Source: Thelonectria olida (lineage: Eukaryota > Ascomycota > Sordariomycetes > Hypocreales > Nectriaceae). Taken from it: a stretch of DNA of 64,000 nucleotides. The notes under the pieces are model-generated. The model did not search any database and was not told the DNA's origin. It was given only the letters and a program-made list of their open reading frames with translations. Made by a program: the position numbers and the translations under genes. Within the stretch, counting starts at the first letter, position 1. Each line of letters starts with the position of its first letter. Shown in pieces: positions 1 through 11,866 of this stretch. The DNA is taken from the NCBI GenBank assembly GCA_020736575.1, contig JAGPYM010000003.1:1178001-1242000 (forward strand). Direction: 5' to 3'.

Positions 1-595
1 TTGATCTAGAGATACCCTATCGGAGTACATTGGAATGAAACCTTTTCTATTACAGCTACAATTTCCTGCTTGCCTATGCGATGTGCTGCCTCGTGTGAAA
101 TGCGCCTTCACATGACTTCAGGTTGGTTGGCATGGCTGGTCCTCGGTGACATGCCCTAAGCCTTGCTTGACCCAGTGACACACGCGCTCCTCAGCCCCAG
201 GCTCGTCCGCCTGCCCTATCTTATCTGCTGCCTCACTCAGAGACGGCTAACTACAGGTTAGGCGGCCTCTGGTGTCACGGGCTCGAAATGCTGCGGCGGC
301 GGCCACGGCGGCCTTTGGCACACAAATGTGCTTGCTGCTACGCACTTGCCACCGCCAGAAACTTGGTGCCATCATCGATTCGGTTGCCTTTGTGCTGGTT
401 GCCAGCAATCCCGTGCCCGCGCCGCGCCGAGCCACCACCCGTCACATGGATTTTCGGGGACGTTGCAGCTTTTTTTGGCTGACGACGGGTCATGTGAGTC
501 ACGGTTGAAGGCGTCAACGCCTCGGGTGCGGCGGTGGTTGAAAACGGAAAAGATGAGAATGCAATACGAGGGCGTGAGGTTTGCAAAGGGCGAAC

Positions 596-621
596 GGATG
601 GATGGATGGATGGATGGATGG
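596..621. repeat. (GGAT)n microsatellite
   Basis: About six and a half uninterrupted copies of the tetranucleotide GGAT. The same motif recurs in a shorter form at 17447-17463 in the 3' region of the WD40 gene. Confidence 0.95.
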
Positions 622-3600
622 AATGTGTTTGCTGAGGGCGTGTGTCAGGGTCGTGGGATAGACGCGGATGATGCCCTTGGAGTAGCGGCACTTTGTACAT
701 TGATGCGGAGTGTGTCTACTGTCATTCTCGAGAGAGGTTGGAATACCTGGTTGTAGACCATTTATCGCTTGATACTTGCGGTATGTATACGACGAACGCA
801 GCCTGTCCCGGACGATGGTGGCCGAACGTCGGCCAGTAGGGAGCTGGTTGATCCGGCAATCTGAGACATTATCGCAAAGCAGGTGCCCAAAGGCATCCGG
901 ATGATCACCTTGCGACCATGAGAACTCGCAGGGGAAAGAAGCTGACCACATCTGGAACTCTATATAGGAAGAAGCGAGTTATGGGCCGTGAGTAGGTGTC
1001 CAGCTGTTGCCCCTGCTTAGACTCGACCATGTTGAGGATTCAAACGTACAGTGGGTAATCTGGATAGATCTACTATGAAGCTCATGATCATACCGGATTC
1101 CTGAACTCATGTCCTAGGAGCGAAATACAATGACAACGTTGTTACTTGTTTATCTGGAGGCGGATCTGCGCGCAGGAGGCTGTTGAAAATGTGGGAGCAG
1201 ATGCTGGCCTGCCGGACGACGAGGGCAGAACTATGGTTCGAGGACGATAACTATGTTGTGGTTCGTTCGAATTAGAATTATGGCATCTAAACATCTCTAC
1301 AAGGGTGGTTCTTATTATCTTGTCTGCGTTGCTGGCTCGTGTGATGCACTCAGCCACGCTGCTTAGAAGTTGTATCGTCTGGAGTAACAAGTACAAAGCA
1401 AGAGGATAGAATCATTTCGGGAACAGAGGTTGTAGGAGTGCTATATGTCGCCGCCAGAAATGTATATCTCGGAACCCCCTTCAACGGAGTTCATGTGGTA
1501 GATTGCCTGGGAGCTGGTGGTGGAGGGGAGGCCAAAGAAGGGAGAAGAGGCTGGGGAACGACAGCCCAAGATCAGGTGAAGACCGTCACGGAGGTCCCAA
1601 GGTTGCTGCTCTCGGGAAGGTAGGAGGCGGTCCAGTGCAAGGTCCAGGTTTGATGGATATGTATCGTATGGGCTGCCGCCCATCTCTCACGCCTCGAAGG
1701 GCGAGACTAGAAAGATGGTACCCAGATTTCCGCTTCAGCCTCTATTCTAGGAACACAACTTCTGGATACAAGAAACGTAATAATTGGACAAAAACCCAAT
1801 GAAAGAGGCTATGCGAGCGAGCAATCAACGTTGAGGGTTGAGTTAGAGTTGACTTCGACAATTCATCAAACTCCGAAGCACGGCTGGCGGCAAGAATAGC
1901 GGACAGATCAGGACAACCAGCTTGCCCCCAACTAACGCCTTCGCCCTCGACGGAGAACAGGAGCTTCCTCAAGAAGCTGTCTTGTTCGGAGCCATAGGCT
2001 ACCCTCTCAAGAATGACCTTCCTCTTCTCAAGCTCGTGTTGTCGGGTCCTTACCCACCATCTCACAACTCAACATGAACTTTTGCCGATGCACTTTCAGA
2101 TCAACAATGGCTCAATCCCGAGTGGTTGACACTCCAAAAACCACGAGAATCGGACCTCTTTGTTAGGTTGTCGATTTGATAGTTTCATGGACACTGGTGA
2201 GCTTGAATAAGTCACGGCTTGTTGAAGCAAAGGCACCAGCAAAGGCACGATGCCATGTAAAAACGCGCTTCGAGCCGCTCCCAGACGTAATCACAGAATT
2301 ATACGAGTCTAGACTCTTGAGATTAAAAGGTCTGCCAGTCTCCAAAGGCGTAGAATGCAGTAAATGGGCTGATACTGCATCGTGATGTCGTGTTTGCCCT
2401 CAACGAGGTCCCTCCAGGGTAACGGCAAGATGGCGAGCGACACATCTGATAAGTCCTGGGGAGCATCTAGTATAGAAACGAGGTCTTAGTGCAAGTAAGG
2501 AATCGCCGTGTATATATTAAGGCGATCTAATAAAGAAAAGACACTACTTGAGATCAACCCATTCTGCTTCACCAGCCGAACATGCCGTAGTTGGCGATTC
2601 TCGAAGTCTCCGACTGTACTCTCGCTGTTATCTGCATTGCTTCCATCATCGAGACGGTTCAAAAGAACGAGTTTCGCACACGATCCGAATCGGAGCTCGA
2701 ATCGTAGCTTAGCAGCCATGACAAACACAGTTCCCCAAGTAGTGACTGAGGCACGAGGATCCCAGTGGCTCTGGCTCGGAAGTAATGTACTGATTTCCGA
2801 TATAGAGATTCCTCCTTCATCGGCTATTCACAAGTTAAACTTGAGGACAGCTGATAGGGACGGGCGGAACTGGACTGCTAACTGCCCAGGTCAGAAGAAC
2901 CCTCCATGTACGCGAGGTCCGTACCGGCCCATCGGCTTGTGAGATGACGACTCATTGCCCGAACGTGTCCCTTTGAGTTAAGATTGAATGCTTTGAGCCC
3001 TGTAGAACTCATCATGAGGGTGTCGTGAGAAACAAGCTGGAATGTCAAATCCGATAGCTCAGTTTACCTGTACTCAACTCAACAGGTGGCCTGATAGTCT
3101 CATCGGTTGGACGAAATTAGACCTACTACTTTCAAATATATCCACAAAAGGGAGAGTTGAAGAATGTAAAAGCATTCTGAATTGGAATGTGGAGTTTCAA
3201 GCGAGTGCGAGCATATACTCGGATCTTAAATTGATTCCTCCTGTTCGCCATGATCACAGTTCTCTCGTAGTTTTTTGAGGTCGCCTATAAGTGACAAGGC
3301 AATAGGCTCTTTGAGTAGTTTTCAAGATGAGTTGATTCATCGCGAAGCCTTCAAGTCCCACCTTCTTATCTGATGCCCTGAATGCCGTTTGGTGTGCCCA
3401 ACAATGACAATGTCTTGGCAAGCACAAATAGCTTTGGTGTCAAGTTAGCGTCAATAGCACATGTCTTGGAAGAAACAAAGAGCAGAATAGGGCCTCTCGC
3501 TGGAACGTGTTCACCTCGACCTCGTCGTAGTTGGTAGTTATGCCCCGGGAATCCATTTCTGGGCATGACCTTCTCGACCACATCACTCACGCGATCATGA

Positions 3601-3823
3601 CCTCTTCTCATTCCACTCGCCAGGATTATCCTGCCCCGATGAAGTATACAATAATGCGAGATTGAGTTCAGCTCAACAATGCCATTGTCTGGAAGGCATC
3701 TCGAACAGGGACGACCCGAAACCTAATGTTGATAAGCTTTAACGTTCTGGAACGTACTGCGCCCGTTGTTAAAGCTCGCGCGGAGGAGACAAGTGCATAC
3801 GCTGTCAAGGTGAATACCCAATA

Positions 3824-3859
3824 ACTGTACCTGGTTGAGTGACTGTACCTCGTTGAGTG
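3824..3859. repeat. 18-bp tandem duplication
   Basis: Two adjacent copies of an 18-bp unit (3824-3841 and 3842-3859) that differ at one base (CCTGG versus CCTCG). It lies in non-coding DNA, so it is probably a small replication-slippage duplication. Confidence 0.9.
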
Positions 3860-6800
3860 AGTAATTCTTCAAGACTTCAACATGTTGGTTGGGCACGAAA
3901 GAGTACGAATACTTGGCTGGCAGTCTCTCCGGATACGAAGAGCGGTGTCTATAGCCGGGCCCGACCATGCCACACCGGTTGACAAACTGCAGTAAGCTGC
4001 TGCAAGCCGCGTTATTTTTATCCCATGATCCTGGGCTAGCACCAAGCGAACCATTCTGGGCAACGCACGCAGATGTGGCAGGTAAGAAGCGAGATCCTCC
4101 ACCGTCATCGTCTTGGACTGGCCATGAGTAGCCAGTTCCCACATCGGCGAGTCCCATGACAAACAAAGCTCGAAGCGATCGGTATGAGGGGATAACTTGC
4201 ACTTTCAGTCCGACTTGTGACGGAACCAAGAGATTTGTTGACAGTGACGGGACCATTCGGCCGATCAGCCGTGGCCCGGACGTCTAGATCGCGTGGACGC
4301 ATGAGTTGAAGGGTGCCCTCCGCCGCCCAACTGCAGCAAGATGAGGCCCAATAAGGCTGGATGGATGGGCATCACAAATTTTACGTGGAGCCGCCAAGAC
4401 GCAATTGGCCCTTTGGGTGAGGGGAGAGGGTGGTGTAACGCAGTCGGTGGGTGATCATGGGCCAAGCTAAGACGCGGGCAGTGTAGAGCTGTTTCATCTT
4501 GTCAACCGTCTTCGTATCAAGAGAGAGGATGGAAACAACCTCTGTGCCTCTGTGGGGAGTTTTGACGTGTGGCAACCACGAGGAGAAAGAGATGAGCATT
4601 GGCATTGTGGTGGCGGATGTTGGACATGTCAATGCGGCCGTCAGTCACAGTGACACAGACCGGTTAGCGGACAAGCAGACAAGCCATGGGCTGGGGTATC
4701 GGAGGCGCACACAAGCCCATCGCATCGCATACTTGCCGTCTTGGTTAGCCTCGCGCTTGCTGACTCTTGCAACGTTTTGGCCTGCACTTTGCGAGGAGTC
4801 CCGTCTCCTTGAAGAGTTGAAATTGCTATCAGGCCAAGCAGAAGAATTCGCTTTAGTCTCCGATGGCCCTGTCCGAGCCCAAACAAGGCAATTGAGTAAC
4901 CAACTTCGTGATTGCCCAGAGAGCCAAAGTAGACAGTCGAACGAAGCTCCAGCCTCCCTGATCAAGAGCCTCCAAGGTTGGTTAAAACGATCGACAATCA
5001 TCATCACCGCCAGGCATGACCGAGAGACGTTGGTGTTATGCCCCTCCCATAAACCCCACCGCGTTCGTGCAGCTTTGTCACAGCACCCAACCCCAACCTG
5101 TCACTCACTGGTCCTCAACCAACCATCGTGGGGCGGCTGTTAGACATTCCATGTGGGTGGGATTCACGGCATGAAATTTGCCAGTGTGAATGTGACTGAG
5201 TGCAGGCTGAAGCAATCATTGCGGGCGCGGGGATGCGGCGAGGGACCGATGGAGCCTTCAACTCGCATCTTGAACTCGTCAACGCCGCCAGCCAGCAACT
5301 CCCGCATTCTCAAGGGAGGGGAAAAGCTGAAAACTCGAACGACGCTTTCTCTCGATTTGTTATGTCAGCCATCTCTTCGAGGCTGGCGTGGGTCTGTCGA
5401 GTATCGAGCCAACAGCGAACAGGGGATCTGGGGTGGTGGGGAGCTCGAACCCCGACGCCGCTAATGCTCGGCTCGTCACAAAGCTGAATTCTTCGCCTTT
5501 TAGTGTTGCCTCATTCAGTCTCAGCTCGCAAAGTGTTGAGAAGAATAATCAGTTGGCCGAGGTTTGGAGAAACTCGTCTCGGGCCTCGAGCATGGGCTCA
5601 ATGGCCAAAATCCTGGAAGTGACCGCTTCAATTCAGGTTCATGCTTGTATCGGCTCATGATGTGATGATGACATACATAGTCCGTGAGGGGTAAGTCCGA
5701 CAACCTCTGGGGAGCTTGACAGAAGAAGTTTTGATCGAATGAGAGCTGCATCACCCATTGAGGAGATAAGATCCCCGCCCTGTGTTGGCAGTAAATCAAT
5801 GCCATCTTATCATGTATGAAATATGTCTGTGTTGTCCACAATGCAACTCAAAGGCCAGATGATTCCAGGACCGGCATGCCCCGATCAGGCCATCCGTTCC
5901 AATAACATGGACGAAACTCACCGCATTACTTCGTCCAGTCCAGCACTTTCACCAACGGCCGGGAAACGTGGGTGCAGAGACTACCACAGAGCATGCTTCT
6001 TCAAGCATCCACAATCGCCACAAGACGACAAAGCAACACTTGAAAGATGCGCGCCTGGCGCAATGGATTTGAATGTCCCCACTCGCCCACTCGCACGCAG
6101 CATTGACAAGATGCGGTGGCGTCCAACATCATCGACAAGGGGTGCCGTAAGCATGGCCGCGGTTTGGGCCGCAGACCATCCCCCATCGAGGGACGACCAC
6201 GGCCGGATTCACAGCCGTGATTGCCTGGGTCACCAACACGCGCGGCCTCGCCGTGTGGGCGACCAGGTTACGGGCCGTGACAATTCTATGTGGATGAACT
6301 CGATCAGATGGCATAGTTCCAGTTGGTGACGGCATCAAAAGGATTAACGTGGCTGGGAAAACCAGGAACGAGGCTTGATACAAGGATGAGGAAAGTTGAA
6401 CATGTCGGGGCGTGTTCGATATGGGTAAGCTTCCCCGGAACTTCCGCGCGCTTAGACCTGACGTTGGGGAAGCCCAAACAGGAACTGAGAAATTACTGCG
6501 AGGTTGTGGCGAGGCTGGAATGGGCCGCGGGGAGTTAGGCCTCGACCAGAGCGTTGGAAAGTAATATCCACGAGGACACTGAAACCAAGGATCCCCGGGA
6601 CTCGTGTTACCCAAGTCTCTCTCAGACTGTTTTGAACAATGCAAAGTTGAAAAGGCGCGCATCATCGGATACAGTGCCTGCAGCCGCGATGGTGGTTTTG
6701 CGGAGTAGTCCACTTCTATCTGCAATCCAGGACCGATTCAGGCCTTGCTGGAAACATGAATGCATGTGGCGACTGAAGAACCCGTCGAGCTAGCGCATAG

Positions 6801-8623
6801 GCGCGGCATTGAGCCAAGCCGAGTCAAACACTGCTCTGGTGAGACTTGGAGTTGCTCCTCCGCGTATGCATAGAGCCTGGACTGCATAGTTGCCGGCCGG
6901 GAAGATGACAAATGGTGTTGCTTTGAAACTTCGGACTTTGCAACCCCCTCAATAATAATAGCCGCGGGGATTGAGAGTGAGGCCAGCCTCCAACTTCCAA
7001 GCCCATGAGCAAACGCGCGGTGAGTGTGGGTCGTTGAGGCAATCGTGGCGTAGCCGAGCGGTTGTACAGCATGGCGCTTAATTACCAGATACCTAGATCT
7101 GGGTACGTAGCATTCCGACACGGGGCCGCTCTGAGTGATAGACATCGAACAAGCCTAAAAGGTGCAAGTTGCAACAGGGTCTTGCGTGTTGGGGGGTCGG
7201 CGCACTAGGGCAGACTTGTAAGCAGACCATGTTCCTCACCTCGGCCGCTTGCTGCTCAGACAGGGGATGGCCCAGAACTAGGGACAGCTCCAAGGTCTCT
7301 GTCGTCAGTGTGCAAACACACAGCGACCGGCATTGAGAAGTGGAGGTGCACTCTGCGGGATGAAGCCGGAAGCAGAGGCCAAAACGACGACCAGGACAGG
7401 CCATGTTCGGGATTTCTGCGAGTGTTGCCATTGACCGAGCTCCTTTCTTCATCCAACTGCCACGAGGCTGGAAGAGCCCACCATTATTTTGACAGTGCAC
7501 GATTTCTGATACTCGATGCCCTGCCTAGTCCGTTCAGCGGAGTTTGGGCGCAACATGGATGGGCAATGTACTCTGCAAGTAGTCGATCTGATGACCAATG
7601 CTACTGCCCGAAACCCATGCCCATGTCGGCGCTTGATGGTTGACCCGTTTAGAACCAGACGAGAATGACGAACACTGAACGAAAAGAGTGAAACACCGTG
7701 AAGTCGATCAATTGAACCAAGTACTGAATGGTAAAGCAGTGTTGGTAGGAAAGTGCATTGGTGGCGGATATGTCAATTTCGAAAGCTGCAGAGCTGAAAG
7801 AGGAGCGTTCGGTGTGGTAGTATCAAAGTAACATTGACGGGGGAAGCAAAAAGCAAGTACAGATCGTGTCTGCGCGCATGTGGATGTCACCAAGGCTTCA
7901 AGAGTGAAGAGTGAAAGGTCGAAGAGGCGGGAGGAAGTTGAGGCCTGCAATCCATTCACGTAAGGTACGTACCTACTCTACTTGCCCTACGAGATGCATG
8001 CAAACAGTTGAGAAGGGAAGTGTCCGGCAGTGGATCCTTCCTGACCGTACCTTCCTGCGAGGTAACGTACTGCTGCCCAGAGAAGGGCAATGAGAGCCCG
8101 GGACCGAGCATCAGGAAGAGCCCGGAGAGGTGGCGACTGGAGATCTAAATTAAAAATCGAGCCTTCGCACGCTCGCAGACCGACTAACTAAAATTAAAGA
8201 CTTAAACGCGATCTCTCTTTTGATAAGTATCACATCAGATGATTTTGATCATGGCAGCGCACTCAACGAGAATGGATCGAAAGGAACCAGGGGCAGCATT
8301 AAAGATATCAACTTGGTTGGTGGTTGAATGTGGAGCCCATTCTTTCCTCGTTTCTTTGCACAAGAACATTGGACACGGAAGGGACCACCAGGGCAGGGGT
8401 TATAAAGCGAGAAAGAACAAAGGACAGGGCCTTTTTAGCGGCCGGGAAGGAAGGCGATTAGATCCCTGTCAGAGGTGGTGATCGGCCCGCCCATTGGCCC
8501 GTCCCGACTGAGAGCTTGCAGTTAGCGCAGCCAATAAAGAGCCTCAACACACATGAAGCACATTTGGGCGCTTGCTCGACGACGTCGATTGAACGTTGCT
8601 CCTTGGCGCGCCCCGCCCCCGTG

Positions 8624-8648
8624 CCCCCAGCCCCAGCCCCAGCCCCAA
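8624..8648. repeat. (CCCCAG)n hexamer repeat
   Basis: About four copies of CCCCAG in a C-rich stretch. No gene context is recognised. Confidence 0.85.
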
Positions 8649-10599
8649 CCACATGCTTCGTCTCCCGCACCTTGAACGTTGTTTCGCCAGCTCAACGCCA
8701 TCTTGCCTTGTTCGTCCCGGTGAGATCAACAACGGCCAATCCCTCGACCTCGAAGGCGGACTCGACGACTCTTCCTAGCCAAAGACTCGTCAGGGCGCAA
8801 CCGGGACCCCCCGGAGATGGGTCTTGGGGGGGACTCCTGGGGGCTCCTGGGCACCGCTGGGCTCGATGACAGATGGATCATGGAGGGTACCATCGTGCCC
8901 TACGCTGGTTGTCGTGTCAGGCCAGCGAGCAGCCAGCGAGCAACTGCATCGCATTTGCTGCCCTCCCAGCTCATCTTGCAGTGAAAGGAACCGGCCTAAA
9001 CGAATTTATCACAGGCTAACTGGCTGACAACGACATGATGCCCACTGTCCATTTGCCCGTGCGGTTGGACACATTCAGGCACCACTGTACTTCCAACACG
9101 CGCATCCACTCACACCAGAACGGTGCTACCAAACCTCTCCATTCGGATTAACATTTGCTGTAAGGTACCAGTCGACCAAAGAGGGTGCACGGATCGAAGA
9201 AGAAACTGCGGTGTCGCCCTCCCTCTCTGTAACGGCGGTACAGGTGCACAGCAGCATGTGCGCCCGTGTGTGGACGGCGCACCAGACGTGGACCCCGCAG
9301 AAACCTCACCCGTCTTCCGAGCACATGAGGGGGGCTCGCTGGCGGGCGAGAGACGGACAGGGATTGTAAGAGGGATCCAAGACCAACAGAGAAGGACTGA
9401 AATGAATCAAATGAGCGGCGTGAGCGAATGTTAAGATGACGGGTGCGAGAACAGGTTTTGGCGTCGGAGCCCAGCGGAACAACTCGCAAATATAGAAGAC
9501 ACTATTTGATAGTGATAGGCCTCAGGGTGGCGGACCACGGAGGAGTCACTCATGATCAAGTGTCGAGCTTGGAGGGGATTCGCAGGGGCTCAAAAGGCCG
9601 CATTTCCACCGGACCACTCTGTCCAGCGAGTCAAATGCAGTCGATGCAGTGCGCAGCGTCGTCCAGCAGAAGCAGAGGGCACGCGGGCAATCCACGGGGC
9701 TAAATATGGCACGCTGAGTGAGGTTGATTGATTGTCAGTCACAGCTAGCACGTACATACAGACGGAGGGCGATGCACTTCGCTTCTTTTTTGGCGTCGAT
9801 GTCGGGTCCTGCCAGTTGCCAGTTGAAGTTGCCAGCGCCTCGCCTCGTTTCTCTCTTGATCCACACTGTCCTCGCGATCCGCAATGACCCGCCCGTCCAA
9901 AAGGTACGTACCGGATAGCTCGAGGACCTTTGGGGTCCATGAGAGCGTTCCCGCCGCCCGGCACTCAGAATTTACACCATTCACAGCTCCCCATGCGCCG
10001 CTCTCAGGTACCAACCCAGAAAGCATGCCGCCTTGGTTCCACGCTTGGTCGACAAGGCTGCTTCATGGCCAGAGGCGAGAGAACGAAGAGGCGAAAAACG
10101 AAGAAGCCATGTCGAGAACGGGGGATCCCTGGAATGCCTCATGGTCCGTGTGCCAGTGCAGATGCTCGTCTCCAGTCTCCACCGACTTACTGACTGTACA
10201 GAAAGTACAGCAAGAGCCATGTCCATCCTCCAGACCTCCATTTGTTGATCCATCCTTCCATCGGTGATGCGCTATCCGTCTTGCACTTTGCCCGCCATCC
10301 CAATGGCAATGCCCAAAGCACCCTGGGACCTTGGACCCTGGGCCATGAGCCGGTCCCGTATCCGCTGATCCATGGAACCCAACGTTCGCAGAGCTCTAAT
10401 TTTATATGACCTCCTCACCAAAACATCCACTGACGGGCCAGAACGCCACTTGCTAGGCGCCATCTCTGACTGCCCTTGACTCCCCATGGCTCATGGCCCA
10501 TCCATGGCCCATCACACACACTTCACTTCTCGATGCACTGCACCCACACTGCCGAGTCCCTTGCTCACCCCCCCGTACGAGGGACAAACCCATTGTCTT

Positions 10600-11866
10600 T
10601 CAAAACCAGCCCCAACCTGCTCTTTTTTTCACTTTTCTTTCCTTCTTGGGTCTCTTCCTGTTCTGTTCTCTTCCCGTTTCCCCATCCCGTTCCTAGGTGG
10701 TGCCTTGAGAGTGTTTTGTATTAGTCTCCAGCCTCCCTCTCCCAACGTTGTCGTCGACAAATAAAACTCCAAGTCCCCGTACATCACAGCCAATTCCAAA
10801 ATCCACAAGCCCTCTTGTCAGATTCTCTCCATCCCATTTGACAAACACACACAACCGCGCATACCCCTGCTGCTCTAACGCCTCCTGCATCACTGCATCA
10901 CCGCTTGCATTCGGCGGCGGGACAACGTACGAAGTACTTCGCACATACATAGCTCTTTCGAGGGCAAGGAAACTCAACGCACAACAACCCTTACCGAGTG
11001 AGCACACACACGCAACTCCTTCTTACGGCGCCTCAGACTACGTAAGTTACATACGGGACGGCTTGAGATCCCAAGCTATTCCTGCAAGTCAAGCGCCGGC
11101 TCACACCCCTCTCCCAACTCGTCCACTTGTCCACTCACCCACTTTGGTTCTCTCTCCCCATTCGGTTGTCGTCCAACCCCCGGACACTCACCACCAAAGG
11201 TTGGCGGCTGCGTCGTTGTTACCCCGTCCGTCTTGCGCCTAATATAGCGTCTCCTCGTTCCCTTGCAAGCAAAACCACCTCTCACCCCATCTCTGTCGCG
11301 ACTTCTTCCTTCTTTTTTTCTCCTTTCTTTTGTTGATAATCCTCCTTTCGTTTTCACCTCGTCACCACTTCCATTGTGTCTTCCCGCAAACGTCACAGAC
11401 TCACCGCAATTCAGACTTACATCCTCCACCAACGCTGCACCCGAGACATACAGCTCACGCCCGAGTCCCGCTGACGATCCAACCTCGTCTCTCCGCCGCT
11501 ACCCGCTCCACCCTATCGCCGGCCGTCACGAATAGCAGACGCCACCACTTCCCTGGGCTCTGTCCACCGATACGCACGAAGAGTCATTGTCCGGGTACGG
11601 GCAGCACAGCATTCTGAGTGATGTTTGACCGCCCCAGCGTGTAGCTTCCCGTCCGTTCTTGCTCCGATAGAGAGACTCTCAATCCCCCGCCCAGAGGGGG
11701 CACTTCCTCGTGAAGACTGCGTTGGGACCGTATGTGCATTGTTCCACAACGACTGCTTCTGCCCCTGCAGGCTATCCGAATAGTCGTCATTTGCTGCATC
11801 CTCCCGGCCGACTAACCATAATCCCGTCGTCACAGACCGAAGACCGAAAAGAATATCAGGTCCACC
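10600..11866 (+). promoter_or_regulatory. CT-rich leader and promoter of the WD40 gene
   Basis: The 1.2 kb before the ATG at 11867 is strongly pyrimidine-rich, especially 10,610-10,700 and 11,230-11,400, as is common upstream of transcription starts in filamentous fungi. It contains several upstream ATGs with short reading frames and a possible splice donor (GTAAGT at 11041), so the mRNA may have a long, partly spliced 5' UTR. The perfect 12-bp palindrome CGAAGTACTTCG sits at 10930-10941. The transcription start itself cannot be placed. Confidence 0.45.

Larger units (their letters stand above)
1..10400. other. Gene-free region at the left end
   Basis: I see no supportable gene in about 10 kb. 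Open frames of up to about 210 codons exist (for example 4499-5143 on + and 6129-6725 on -). They overlap open frames on the other strand, have no family resemblance, and cannot be joined by good splice sites into a longer protein. The stretch contains simple repeats (listed separately), a tRNA-like A-box near 7051, and scattered GTACGTAC-type palindromes. It could be an accessory, decayed or long regulatory region. Non-coding transcripts cannot be excluded from sequence alone. Confidence 0.5.

Noticed and set aside
3723..4256. Open frame of 177 codons on the - strand
   Set aside because: Includes the 18-bp tandem duplication and shows no domain; neighbouring frames conflict.
4499..5143. Open frame of 214 codons on the + strand
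   Set aside because: Overlapped by open frames on the other strand, no family resemblance, no hydrophobic or repeat pattern, and no splice partner.
5425..5475. tRNA 3' half-like sequence on the - strand (GGGGTTCGAGCTCCCC)
   Set aside because: The T-arm is imperfect and no D or anticodon arm lies upstream; a chance match is likely.
6129..6725. Open frame of 198 codons on the - strand
   Set aside because: No recognisable domain; it overlaps a 168-codon frame on the other strand, as expected by chance in GC-rich DNA.
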